DNA of 64,000 nt from Propioniciclava sp. (GCF_029977985.1 NZ_JARKOT010000166.1:1-64000); one strand, 5' to 3'; positions 1 to 7,853 are shown, numbered from the stretch's first letter. Translations and numbers: made by a program. Notes: generated by a model from the sequence alone, not told the origin.

Positions 1-189
1 AACTCAACCTCGGCCTCAGCGCCTGACCCCCCACGAAGGATCAGACCGTTACACCACTTCAGGGGACTTGACCCGCCGGCCAGCACGCTCAGCACTATCC
101 GGGTCTTCTTCTCCGCCGGAATCGAGGGTGGTCTACCCATGTCTGACTCTCGTTCAGGACCTACATAACGGCCCTGCCACTAAGTCTGA
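1..189. other. Unassigned left edge
   Basis: I see no convincing gene here. Open frames are short and have no recognisable motif. The stretch ends where similarity to the relaxase tail begins, so it probably holds the junction of a rearrangement. Confidence 0.4.
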
Positions 190-438
190 CGCGCGACACC
201 GACACCCACCAGTGGGCGGGAGCGGCGACAGTGGCGACGCCGCTCCCTGGTCGTCGCCGCCTACCGAGACCGTTACCAGATCACCGACCCCACCCCGCTC
301 GGCGCCCAGCCCGAAGACACGGCGCAGAGGATCGACCGTGCCCGGGCCGAAACAGCGTTAAGGATGTTGCCTCGCACCCGTGTCGAGAACCCCCAGACGG
401 GGCCTGAACGGCGCATGGAGCGTCCGCTTCAACTCTGA
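190..438 (+). pseudogene. MobF relaxase C-terminal remnant
   Basis: Read in the frame of the GGG codon at 214, this stretch encodes about 75 residues closely matching the last ~75 residues of the intact relaxase at 57885-61424. Shared blocks include GRER-QWRRR, VVAAYRDRYQI and DRARAETALR. An in-frame stop lies just upstream at 187-189, so there is no start and no catalytic part. After ETALR the two copies diverge, and this one ends at a TGA at 436. It is a non-functional second copy of the relaxase tail. It suggests that the element has been duplicated, or that related plasmids recombined around the cluster. Confidence 0.8.
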
Positions 439-632
439 GCCCAACTCTCTGTGACCTCAGATCTCTGTCGGCTCGCCTTGGGGATGCCCTTGACGAGCGG
501 CAACACGTACCGACGGGGAAGACGATGGCAGAGGGTGGACAGCTAGACTTGGTTGACAAGGTGGCGCAACCTTCATAGGGCGACACCGTTCTGTCGAACG
601 CGCAGATCACCTACGGGAAGGGGGTGCGGCCC
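439..632. other. Spacer without recognised gene
   Basis: No recognisable coding or RNA feature was seen between the relaxase remnant and the truncated gene start at 633. Confidence 0.35.
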
Positions 633-735
633 ATGATCGACTCCGCATGGAAGAGCTGGTATCGAGCAAAACATGACCAGCGGTGCATCGCTTCCGGTGA
701 TGCTTTCGAGGACTACGCCACGGCGCTCTTAGCCT
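633..735 (+). pseudogene. 5' stub of a gene cut by IS1380
   Basis: An ATG at 633 opens a frame of about 34 native residues before the IS1380 left inverted repeat at 733. The frame then reads on into the insertion sequence and stops at 794. The native part is MIDSAWKSWYRAKH followed by a GDAFEDYATALLA block. This block resembles the N-terminus of proteins I associate with ABC-three-component (ABC-3C) defence systems, where a short helix precedes an FEDYV-like nuclease start. The match is short and from memory, so the family call is weak. The truncation is clear. No 3' remainder is found beyond the IS. Confidence 0.4.
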
Positions 736-746
736 CAATCCACCGA
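733..746 (+). repeat. IS1380 left inverted repeat
   Basis: CCTCAATCCACCGA, exactly the reverse complement of bases 2380-2393. Including the next bases outward, left CTTAG and right (reverse complement) CTTAC also nearly match. Confidence 0.85.
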
Positions 747-854
747 TGCGGGGTGAGATTCGCTCGGCGTTTTAAGAACGGAATGCCCGTCTGATCAGGG
801 AGAATAGGACTTGTCTAGAGTTCTGTTCCACCGTGATGAGAGGGCATCCCGTCG

Positions 855-2246
855 ATGCAAGTTTCCCACACCCCGGCCGCGGTGTCAGCGTCGTTCGATG
901 ATCCGAATCTTGTGTCGACGGCCGGGCTGGTCCCGATCATGCGACTGGCCCAGAACGCCGGCCTTGCTGCGCTGTCCCAGCAGTGGTTGAGCGTACCGAC
1001 GGACAAAGGTGCCAACGCCGGAGCCAAGGTGTCTTCGTTGGTGGCTGGCATGGTCGCCGGAGCGGACTCGATCGATGACCTGGCCGTGCTGCGCCACGGC
1101 GCGATGGGCAAGCTGTTCAACCGGATCTACGCCCCCTCGACGCTGGGCTCGTTCCTGCGCGCCTTCACCTTTGGTCACGTCCGCCAATTGGACGCGGTCG
1201 CCTCCCGGCTGCTGCAAGGACTGGCCGTGCAGGCCCCGCTGCTGATCCCTGGCGGGAAGGACTACACGTTCCTGGATGTCGATGACACGATCATCAAGGT
1301 CCACGGACACGCCAAGCAGGGCTCCGGGTACGGATACTCCGGGGTGCGCGGGCTGAACGCGATCCTGGCCACCGCCAGCACGAACACCTCAGCACCGGTG
1401 ATCTTGGGCCAGCGGCTCCGCCGCGGCGCCACCGGTTCTCCACGCGGGGCCAAGCGACTGATCCGCGATGCCCTGGCCACCCTCAGACGGCTGCACGGGA
1501 TGGATCAGGCGCCGGTGCTGGTGCGCGCGGACTCCGCGTTCTACGGCCACGCCACCATCGCTACGGCGATCAGGGCCGGAGCTGATGTGTCCATTACCGC
1601 CCGGATGGACCCGGCCGTGAAGAAGGCCGTCGCCAGCATCGACGAGAACGCCTGGACGGGGATCGAGTACCCGGAGGCGATCTACGACGAGACCACCGAC
1701 CGGTGGATCTCCAAGGCAGAGGTCGCCGAAGTGCCCTTCACCGCGTTCACCTCCCGGAAGAAGTCCGAACGGGTTCCCGGTCGGTTGGTGGTGCGCCGGA
1801 TCCCCGAACTGAACAAGAAGGACCTGGATCAGCCGGGGTTGTTCGATCTGCACCGGTTCCACGCCTTCTTCACCACCAGCACCCTGGATACCGTCACCGC
1901 GGACAAGACCCACCGGGGGCATGCGGTGATCGAGCAGGTCAACGCGGACCTGAAGAACAGCGCCCTGGCACACCTGCCCTCCGGGGTCTTCACCGCCAAC
2001 GCCGCCTGGCTGGTGCTGGCCGTGCTGGCCTTCAACCTCACCCGGGCTGCCGCGACCATCACCGGTACCGGGCTGGCCAAGGCCACCACGGCGACGATCC
2101 GCCGCAAGATCGTCAGCATCCCAGCCCGGATCGCCTCTTCAGCCCGCCGGCTCACCCTGCACCTACCGCGATCCTGGCCCTGGCAACAGCAGTGGACCGC
2201 GCTGTTCAACCACGCCCACGGGCCGCCGACGACCACGATGACCTGA
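855..2246 (+). CDS. IS1380-family transposase
   Basis: A 463-residue DDE transposase. The central core shows a DVDDT motif (first acidic residue region, ~res 140), a VRADSAFYG block (second, ~res 220) and an HRGHAVIEQVNADLK block (~res 355) that is typical of IS1380 transposases and contains the catalytic glutamate. The C-terminus is rich in basic residues. Length fits the family (about 450-470). The ATG lies about 110 bp inside the left inverted repeat and the stop about 135 bp before the right one. No frameshift is seen, so the element may still be active. Confidence 0.9.
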   Translation: MQVSHTPAAVSASFDDPNLVSTAGLVPIMRLAQNAGLAALSQQWLSVPTDKGANAGAKVSSLVAGMVAGADSIDDLAVLRHGAMGKLFNRIYAPSTLGSFLRAFTFGHVRQLDAVASRLLQGLAVQAPLLIPGGKDYTFLDVDDTIIKVHGHAKQGSGYGYSGVRGLNAILATASTNTSAPVILGQRLRRGATGSPRGAKRLIRDALATLRRLHGMDQAPVLVRADSAFYGHATIATAIRAGADVSITARMDPAVKKAVASIDENAWTGIEYPEAIYDETTDRWISKAEVAEVPFTAFTSRKKSERVPGRLVVRRIPELNKKDLDQPGLFDLHRFHAFFTTSTLDTVTADKTHRGHAVIEQVNADLKNSALAHLPSGVFTANAAWLVLAVLAFNLTRAAATITGTGLAKATTATIRRKIVSIPARIASSARRLTLHLPRSWPWQQQWTALFNHAHGPPTTTMT

Positions 2247-2360
2247 CCACCGAAGCCGGACACCGGCGCGAGACGAGGAACCCCAGTGGAACACGCCGGG
2301 CAGCGAGGCCCGCCCCTCAGTCCTGCCTGGAACCATCAATCCCAACCCAAGAAGAATCCC

Positions 2361-2948
2361 TCACCACTGCCGAACCAGCTCGGTGGATTGAGGGTAAGTG
2401 ATGGCGAGCTTGTCGTAGCGAGTAGCCAAGCCGCGCCATTGCTTGGCCAGGGCGAAGTACCGTTCCACGACGTTGCTCCCGCGGTAGGCCTGCCCGTCAA
2501 AGGCCGGGGGTCGCCCGCCGCGACTGCCCCGCCGTTGGCGGGCGGCGATCTGGTCCTTCTTGTCCGGGATGACCGCCCGGATCCGGCGCCGACGCAGTTC
2601 GGTGCGGATCACCCCGGTGGCGTAGGCCCGGTCCGCGATCACCGCCTCCGGTCGGGTCCGCGCCGCCCCGGGGCCGGGCCGGGGGACGTGGATCTCGGCC
2701 AGTACTTGTGCCAGCACGGCCCCGTCGTTGCGCTGGCCACCGGTGACGATCGTGGCCAGCGGCCGGCCCCGGCTATCGACGGCGTGGTGGATCTTGGTGG
2801 TCAGTCCACCGCGGGAGCGTCCGATGCCGTGACCAGGCGGTTCAACCTCGGTCAGCGGCAGTTTCTTCTGATTCGCCCCGGCCCCCTGTGTCCTGGTCCG
2901 GGCGGGTCGTGTTCGTGGCGTGCTGATGGGCTCGGGCGATGGTGGCAT
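2361..2948 (-). pseudogene. IS5 transposase orfB, C-terminus replaced
   Basis: The second half of an IS5-type DDE transposase, normally made by programmed frameshifting from orfA across the overlap at 2842-2948. It contains the GIGRSRGGLTTKIH block, a VIADRAYA motif and the GSNVVERYFALAKQWRG catalytic-glutamate region. After LAITY the family normally continues with a hydrophobic YRAAV..LW tail. Here the frame runs into the IS1380 inverted repeat and reads about ten foreign codons. The C-terminal helix is therefore lost and the protein is probably inactive. Confidence 0.75.
2380..2393 (-). repeat. IS1380 right inverted repeat
   Basis: TCGGTGGATTGAGG, the reverse complement of the left end at 733-746. 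It abuts the truncated IS5 transposase at the codon for its ITY motif. Confidence 0.85.
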
Positions 2949-3311
2949 CGACCGAGACGGCCCAGTCGATCATCCCGGCCGCATCGGCCTCGGCCAGCAC
3001 CTGGGTCAGGACTCGGTCCCAGGTGCCGTCCGCGGCGTAGCGGCGGTGGCGTTTCCACACCGTCTGCCACGGCCCGAACTGCTCCCGGGGCAGGTCCCGC
3101 CACGGGATCCCGGTCCGGTACCGGTAGGCGATGCCCTCGACCACCCGCCGGTGCTCCCCGAACGGGTGCCCGCGCCGGCCCTGATTCGCGGGCAACAACG
3201 GCTCGATCCGCTGCCACTGCTCGTCCGTGAACACCCGATACCGCGATCCCGTTGATCTCACCCGACCAGCCTGCCGCGAGCCTCATCACCGATAAGGGAG
3301 ACACGCCCTAG
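2394..3311 (-). mobile_element. IS5-family element, 3' end truncated
   Basis: A minus-strand IS5-type element with two overlapping transposase frames. The transposase 5' side seems complete and ends near a TAGGGCGTGTCTCCC-like terminus (reverse strand, ~3310). The other end is cut off by the IS1380 right end at 2393. Without its distal inverted repeat it should not move on its own. Confidence 0.75.
2842..3261 (-). CDS. IS5 transposase orfA
   Basis: 139 codons starting with GTG at 3261. It carries the DUF4096-type N-terminal domain of IS5 transposases (FTDEQWQRIEPLLP, then RYRTGIPWRDLP and WQTVWKRHRRY) and the first catalytic aspartate region (VSVDATIARAHQH). The frame ends just after the shift zone where orfB takes over. 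The partner frame is truncated, so a full-length fusion transposase cannot form. Confidence 0.75.
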   Translation of the reverse strand: MRSTGSRYRVFTDEQWQRIEPLLPANQGRRGHPFGEHRRVVEGIAYRYRTGIPWRDLPREQFGPWQTVWKRHRRYAADGTWDRVLTQVLAEADAAGMIDWAVSVDATIARAHQHATNTTRPDQDTGGRGESEETAADRG

Positions 3312-3374
3312 CTCCGACGGGCGCTTTCGTGCGGGTGGCCAGTCGGTACGCGCAGCCTCGTCTATGGTGACTGT

Positions 3375-4097
3375 ATGCGTTTGGGTCTGGGCACTCTCAT
3401 CTCTCTGCCTGCCGGTGAGGTGACGCTGCACGACGCGCGCCGGTCCGAGCGGCGCACCGTGCGGGTGGAGGCCTTCGCACTCAGTCGCACGAGCGTTACC
3501 GAGGGATCGACCGACCTGCCACTCAGTGGGGTCACCTGGTTCGAGGCCGTGCGAATCTGCAACTTAGTCTCCGAGCAGAACGGGCTGCCGCCCGCCTATG
3601 AAATCGCCGACGAAGGGGTGCGATGGGATGTCACGTCCGATGGCTACCGCCTGCCGACGGAGGCCGAGTGGGAATACGGGTGTCGCGCCGGGACCAGCGG
3701 ACCACACTATGGTCCACTCGAGGAAATCGCATGGACCGCCCTGGACGCTACCGGTTCGGCGCAACGCGTCGCCTTGAAGCGCCCCAATGCTTTCGGCCTC
3801 CACGACATGCTCGGTAACGTGTGGGAGTGGTGCTGGGACTATCTCGACACAGCACGCTATGGCGACTACCGGGTGTTCCGAGGCGGCGACTGGGCCGCCG
3901 AGCCGTGGAACGTGCGCGCGTCGGTCCGCCGAGGGAGCGCCCCGGACGCGGTGATGGCGGGCACCGGGCTACGCGTGGCCCGAGGCGGCCTCACCACGAC
4001 CGAGGAAGTTCAGGGATGGTCGGCCCGACGCGATCAGGATCGGGCGGCGGTGACGGGGGCGCTACCCGTTGGTTGGACTCCCCTGCGTCCGATTTAG
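3375..4097 (+). CDS. SUMF1/FGE-like domain protein without active-site cysteines
   Basis: A 240-residue protein made almost entirely of a formylglycine-generating-enzyme-like (SUMF1) fold. Visible family signatures are GVTWFEAVRICN (~res 52), YRLPTEAEWEYGCRAG (~res 92), GLHDMLGNVWEWCWD (~res 140) and FRGGDW...R.SVRRG...GLRVAR (~res 168-205). Genuine FGE has two copper-binding cysteines just after RGG. Here that segment has none, so sulfatase activation is unlikely. Related EgtB/PvdO-type or purely structural roles remain possible. No sulfatase or partner gene is nearby. The gene sits alone between IS debris and converges on a small hypothetical. Confidence 0.75.
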   Translation: MRLGLGTLISLPAGEVTLHDARRSERRTVRVEAFALSRTSVTEGSTDLPLSGVTWFEAVRICNLVSEQNGLPPAYEIADEGVRWDVTSDGYRLPTEAEWEYGCRAGTSGPHYGPLEEIAWTALDATGSAQRVALKRPNAFGLHDMLGNVWEWCWDYLDTARYGDYRVFRGGDWAAEPWNVRASVRRGSAPDAVMAGTGLRVARGGLTTTEEVQGWSARRDQDRAAVTGALPVGWTPLRPI

Positions 4098-4109
4098 CGG
4101 CCATATCAA

Positions 4110-4274
4110 TCAGCCCAGATAACGCCAAATAGCCCCACCAGAAGCACGCCACCCATCGGCAAACTTCACAAGAGTCCATTGCACTTCCGGCCGGTCGTTG
4201 AGTAGTGATGCAGCAATCTCAGCAGGGTCAGGTTCCGCCACTTGACTTAGAGACCCCATGCGGTTGCGACTCAT
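4110..4274 (-). CDS. Small hypothetical protein (54 aa)
   Basis: An ATG at 4274 opens a 54-codon frame that is not recognised. It begins MSRNRMGSLSQVAEPDP and ends with an aromatic GGAIWRYLG tail. A good ribosome binding site (GGAGG) lies six bases upstream, which is the main reason to accept it. It ends 13 bp from the convergent SUMF1-like gene. It is soluble and slightly acidic in the middle, with no signal peptide or membrane segment. It could be the relic of a longer gene, and I assign no function. Confidence 0.4.
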   Translation of the reverse strand: MSRNRMGSLSQVAEPDPAEIAASLLNDRPEVQWTLVKFADGWRASGGAIWRYLG

Positions 4275-4313
4275 GGGAGCCTCCGAAGACCCATCCGCGT
4301 GGAGGTCGAGTGC

Positions 4314-4757
4314 TTAGCGCGACAGGGCTCGATCACTGCGCAAGAGGAGAACGATGCCCATGAACCCGACAAGGCATGCAGCCGCTGTGAGCGCCAGCGA
4401 AACCTGGTACCCCTCAGTCCCGCAGGAGGGTTCACGGGCCATGAACGCCGCGTAGATGCTGCCCAGCAACGTGACGGAGATCAGGCTGCCGAACTCGTAT
4501 GACACTTCCTCGACGCCGGAGGCCATCCCGGCCCGATCAGCAGACACGTTGAAAATGATCGTGGAGGAAGCCACTGTGATCAGGACTCCAATTCCTGTGC
4601 CCGCGAGGAACAGGCTGACCGCGAACATCCATAAGTTCGCCTCCAGAGCCAGGGTTGCCAGTGCATAACCCCCGCCCGCAACAACACAGCCCGCGCAGAG
4701 CAGGCGACGTCGCCCGACACGGGAAAGCAGTGAACCTGCAAGGAAGGGAGCATGAAG
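4314..4757 (-). pseudogene. MFS exporter, C-terminal fragment
   Basis: About 148 residues of a major facilitator (EmrB/QacA, DHA2-type) transporter. The fragment covers a loop with VGRRRLLCAG and the last four or so membrane segments, ending LLLRSDRALSR. An internal stop at 4758-4760 precedes it, and the first ~10 helices are missing. The family is usually 450-500 residues. It lies just downstream of the truncated GNAT gene on the same strand, so a deletion probably joined the two. Not functional. Confidence 0.75.
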
Positions 4758-4769
4758 TCAGACTCCCGA

Positions 4770-5627
4770 TCATTGGGGCATGTGTTCGGAGGCAAGTCGC
4801 GCGAAGATGAGGGTGTCGGTCCATTCGCCCTTGCTGAACCAGTCCTGGACGTGATGTGCTTCGAGCCGGAGCCCGACACGACGAGCCAGTGCTGCCGAGG
4901 CGCTGTTGCGGGCATCCATCTCCGCGGTGATGCGGTGGAGCCGGTAGTGGTCAAACCCGAGGGCGAGTACTGCTCGGACGGCTTCGCTGGCGAAACCTTG
5001 CCCACCTTGCGCCGGGTCGAGAACCCACCCGATCTCGCCTTGACGGTGCTCGTGATCGGTGAGCCACAACGCGACGTCTCCGATCGGGACGCCGTCATGC
5101 TCGATGACCAGCGCAAGCGCGCCAGTCTCGCCATCGATGTCAGTCTTCGCTAGGCGTTCGGTGAGCTTGTCGTGGGTGACTTCCGCGGTCCATGGCTCGT
5201 CCAGCAGGTAGCGGGCAACGTCGGGTCGCGAGTACAGCTCGTAAAGCCATCCGAAATCGCCTGTCTCATGCAGGCGGAGCCGGAGCCGCTCCGTCGCCAA
5301 CGGCCACTGGGCGGTGGGCAAGAGATCGCGCCGGTAATGCAACAACTCCTCGTACTGTCCTGCGGGCGTCGTCCCTACGGATCGCTCGACCTCACGGAAC
5401 CCTGCGCTCGTCAAGCACCGCTGGGAGGCCTTGTTCTCCGGAAGTGTGCGTGCCGTCAAGGTTCGCAGTCCACTGTTGCGTGCGAAGCGCGATGCCAACT
5501 CCAGGCCCCGACGAGCATGTCCCTCTCCGCGTGCATCGGGATGAATCCAGAACCCGACCTCGGCAGCCTCGGGGCTGACATCGAAGAGCACCAAGGAGCC
5601 CACAAACCGGTCCGTCTCGACAAACAT
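4770..5627 (-). CDS. Tandem GNAT N-acetyltransferase, 5' truncated
   Basis: Two GNAT folds in one chain. The first (res ~1-100) has GFWIHPDARGEGHARRG (acetyl-CoA loop) and ENKASQRCLTSAGF but lacks its first strands. The second (res ~120-280) is complete and RimJ/RimL-like, with ATERLRLRL, IGWVLDPAQGGQGFASEA and ARNSASAALARRVG. The ATG at 5627 is the first in-frame start after the junction with a foreign IS3 transposase tail on the opposite strand, so the native 5' end and promoter are lost. The substrate is unknown. Self-protection or a housekeeping role cannot be told apart. The second domain could still fold. Confidence 0.65.
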   Translation of the reverse strand: MFVETDRFVGSLVLFDVSPEAAEVGFWIHPDARGEGHARRGLELASRFARNSGLRTLTARTLPENKASQRCLTSAGFREVERSVGTTPAGQYEELLHYRRDLLPTAQWPLATERLRLRLHETGDFGWLYELYSRPDVARYLLDEPWTAEVTHDKLTERLAKTDIDGETGALALVIEHDGVPIGDVALWLTDHEHRQGEIGWVLDPAQGGQGFASEAVRAVLALGFDHYRLHRITAEMDARNSASAALARRVGLRLEAHHVQDWFSKGEWTDTLIFARLASEHMPQ

Positions 5628-5628
5628 C

Positions 5629-5790
5629 GACCACCTCGAGCTCGCCGTGGCCGAGTACATCGACTGGTACAACCATCGACGCCTGCACGGCGAACTCGGC
5701 CTGAGGCCGCCGGTGGAGTTCGAGGACACCTACTGCCGTCACAATCCCGCCCCGGCTACCGTCGAGGCGTCAGAACCGAGCCTCTACTGA
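5629..5790 (+). pseudogene. IS3-family transposase, C-terminal tail
   Basis: 53 codons in frame ending at TGA 5788 encode the end of an IS3 orfB (integrase core). The EYIDWYNHRRLHGELG motif and a PPVEFEDTYCRHNPAP tail are typical of the IS3/IS51 groups. The rest of the transposase is absent and the break abuts the GNAT gene. The fragment lies just upstream of the polyketide operon and may mark the left border of the acquired cluster. It belongs to a different IS3 subgroup from the two elements at 53-56 kb. Confidence 0.75.
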
Positions 5791-5851
5791 ACCCGGCACG
5801 CAACACAAGTGAATTCTGTTGTCCCGCAACGCGAACGGTTGGCCCGGAACC

Positions 5852-5881
5852 TTGACAGGTGGCCGGTGTGGCTGCTTGAAT
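5852..5881 (+). promoter_or_regulatory. Candidate promoter of the polyketide operon
   Basis: A perfect TTGACA at 5852 is followed after 18 bp by TTGAAT at 5876, a fair -10. It lies between the IS3 fragment and the first operon gene, in the only gap large enough for a promoter before a run of overlapping genes. The IS3 remnant could have supplied part of it. No operator repeat is evident. Confidence 0.4.
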
Positions 5882-5900
5882 GAGCGGGGACAGCGCCCGT

Positions 5901-5929
5901 CACCTCGGGCCTCTCTCGGCCCTCGGGTG
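5901..5929 (+). promoter_or_regulatory. Leader hairpin before first operon gene
   Basis: An interrupted inverted repeat (CACC..GGGCC, loop TCTCTC, GGCCC..GGTG) ends 5 bp before the ATG at 5935 and covers the place where a ribosome binding site would lie. It could limit translation of the first gene or act as an attenuator. No T-run follows, so it is not a classic terminator. Confidence 0.35.
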
Positions 5930-5934
5930 GCAAC

Positions 5935-6435
5935 ATGAGCTATGACGAATCGGACGACCTCTTCCAGGTCGTCGCGGACTTTTGTCGGCACCGGATGACT
6001 TCCGTGGCGGACCGCCTGGAGCTGACCGATGGTGGCGCCGAAGTGCACAGTCCGACGTTGGCAGCCGAGATGGCGGAGAACGGGTGGCTCGGCATCGGCA
6101 TCGCCCCGGAATACGGCGGTGCGGGCGGCACCCTCCTCCGATGGCTCGGCGATGCGGCCTACCAGGCGGGCGTCCTGCTCGCGGCGGACTTCGTCCGTAC
6201 GGAGCGAAATCGGGTCATGGAGGTCGCCTACCGCCTGGCGGGCTTCGAGTCTCCCGACGAGCTCCACCCGGACGACCGGACGAGGTTCGTCCTCGAGCCG
6301 ACCCCGACGGCCGACGACGGAATCATCCACATCGAGGCGGTCGCGCCCTTCGGCCGACCGACGCCGACCCTCTGGCGTTGGTCCGGCAGCCAGGACGAGA
6401 CCGTCGGTGCCGAGCACGAGGTGGCGGCGCGGTGA
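5935..6435 (+). CDS. Acyl-CoA dehydrogenase N-domain-like protein
   Basis: A 166-residue protein and the first gene of the operon. Residues ~5-85 resemble the N-terminal helical domain of acyl-CoA dehydrogenases (ADFCRHRM, ...AEMAENGWLGIGIAPEYGGAGG). The FAD-binding beta domain and the C-terminal four-helix bundle are missing. The second half (~90-166) is unlike any family I recognise and ends in an acidic tail. It cannot be a complete flavin dehydrogenase (normally ~380 residues). It may be a decayed gene kept by its operon position, or a small acyl- or ACP-binding protein. Its stop overlaps the GTG of the exporter gene (GTGA). The start has only a weak GGTGG ahead of it. Confidence 0.55.
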   Translation: MSYDESDDLFQVVADFCRHRMTSVADRLELTDGGAEVHSPTLAAEMAENGWLGIGIAPEYGGAGGTLLRWLGDAAYQAGVLLAADFVRTERNRVMEVAYRLAGFESPDELHPDDRTRFVLEPTPTADDGIIHIEAVAPFGRPTPTLWRWSGSQDETVGAEHEVAAR

Positions 6436-7853
6436 CGGTGGAACAGCGGTCCCTTCAGTCCTCGGCCGTCCCCCACCGGTGGGCGGCGCTCCTGGCCATG
6501 GCGCTGGTCCTCGTCACGATCGGGATGGACCTCACCGTTCTGAACGTGGCACTGCCGATCCTCGCGGTGGACCTTCGTGCCACCTCGTCGGACCTTCAGT
6601 GGTTCGTGAACGCCTACTCCCTGACCATGGCCGCGTCGCTGCTGCCCGCTGGGCGACTGGGTGACCGGTTCGGGCCGCGTCCCCTCATCCTGGGTTCGAC
6701 CGTCGTCTTCGGTGCGGCTTCCGCGCTGTGCGCCTGGTCGGGGAGCACGGGCCTGCTCATCGTCGGCCGCGCGATCCTCGGCGCCGCAGCGGGTGTCTTC
6801 ATGCCGCTCTCCATGTCGATGCTGGCCAGACTCTTCTCGGGGGAGGAGCGCAGCCGCGCCGTGTCGGCCTGGACCGCGGCGGTCGCCCTGGGCATCCCCG
6901 TCGGCCCTGTCCTCGGCGGCTTCCTTGTCGACCACTTCTGGTGGGGCTCCGTCTTCCTGGTCAACATCCCCCTGTGCCTCGTCGCGCTCGCCTGCCTCGT
7001 CGTCACGCTGCCCGCCACGGCCGCCCAGCCGCACCTCTCCGTGGACCTGATCGGCGCGGTCCTCGCGGCGGGCTCGTTGATCGCCCTGACCTACGGTTTG
7101 ATCCAGAGTGGCGACCACGGCTGGACCTCCGCGCCGACTCTCGTACCGCTCCTGGTCGGCGTCTTCCTCGGCGTGCTGCTCTTCGCGCGGCTGCGGCGCG
7201 CCCCATCGCCGCTGATCGAGCTCGACCTCTTCGACCCGCCGCAGTTCCGTTGGGGCGTCATCATGGCGACGGTCGCCTCGCTCATCATGATGGTGACGAT
7301 CTACATCGTGCCTCAGTACGCGCAGGTCACAACGGACACGGACGCCCTCGGGCTCGGGCTGCGGCTGCTGCCGCTGATCGGGGGACTCGTCCTCACCGTC
7401 CCGCTCGGCGAGGCGGTCGTGCGAGCACGCGGATATCGTCTCGTCGTCGCCACGGGCTTCGTCGTCATGGCGATCGCGTGTGGCCTGGCGGCTACCACGA
7501 CGACAGGCTCCGGGCTGGCGCACTTCATCGCCTGGAACGTGATCATGGGCATCGGCATCGGGTGCGCCCTGCCGACGTGCATGGACCTCGCCATGAGCGC
7601 CCTCGATGCCGAACGCAGCGGCGTGGGCTCGGCCGTCGTCCAGAGCATGCGCCAGCTGGGCGGGTCCTTCGGCGTCGCGACGTTCGGTACGGTCCTCACC
7701 TCCGCGTACCGCGGTCACCTCCACCTGGACGGCCTCCCCACCGAGATGGTGGACGCGGTCCAGAGTTCGCCGTCACTCGGCGCCGTCGTCGCCGCCGTCC
7801 GGGTGCCTCGGGAGCCCGGTAGCGGAGCCTCGGAGTTCGCCGATGGCCGCTGA
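6432..7853 (+). CDS. MFS drug exporter (DHA2 / EmrB-QacA type)
   Basis: A 473-residue inner-membrane proton antiporter, probably with 14 helices. Motif D1-like LTVLNVALPILA lies in helix 1, motif A (LPAGRLGDRFGPRP) between helices 2 and 3, and motif C (ALGIPVGPVLGG) in helix 5. The GTG at 6432 was chosen because it overlaps the previous stop and begins directly before the first helix. It most likely exports the polyketide and gives self-resistance. The C-terminus overlaps the next gene by 11 bp, so the two are translationally linked. A remnant of a similar exporter lies at 4314-4757, but it is a separate gene on the other strand. Confidence 0.85.
   Translation: MTVEQRSLQSSAVPHRWAALLAMALVLVTIGMDLTVLNVALPILAVDLRATSSDLQWFVNAYSLTMAASLLPAGRLGDRFGPRPLILGSTVVFGAASALCAWSGSTGLLIVGRAILGAAAGVFMPLSMSMLARLFSGEERSRAVSAWTAAVALGIPVGPVLGGFLVDHFWWGSVFLVNIPLCLVALACLVVTLPATAAQPHLSVDLIGAVLAAGSLIALTYGLIQSGDHGWTSAPTLVPLLVGVFLGVLLFARLRRAPSPLIELDLFDPPQFRWGVIMATVASLIMMVTIYIVPQYAQVTTDTDALGLGLRLLPLIGGLVLTVPLGEAVVRARGYRLVVATGFVVMAIACGLAATTTTGSGLAHFIAWNVIMGIGIGCALPTCMDLAMSALDAERSGVGSAVVQSMRQLGGSFGVATFGTVLTSAYRGHLHLDGLPTEMVDAVQSSPSLGAVVAAVRVPREPGSGASEFADGR

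Larger units (their letters stand above)
733..2393 (+). mobile_element. Complete IS1380-family element
   Basis: A 1.66-kb element bounded by a perfect 14-bp inverted repeat and carrying one long transposase gene on the + strand. Bases just outside are CTTAG on the left and GTAAG on the right, so there is no direct target duplication. The left flank is a broken gene and the right flank a broken IS5 transposase, and neither continues on the other side. The insertion was therefore followed by a deletion or recombination next to the element. Confidence 0.85.

Noticed and set aside
68..361. 97-codon + strand frame at the left edge
   Set aside because: It overlaps the relaxase-tail remnant in another frame, and a matching shadow frame appears over the intact relaxase at 61201.
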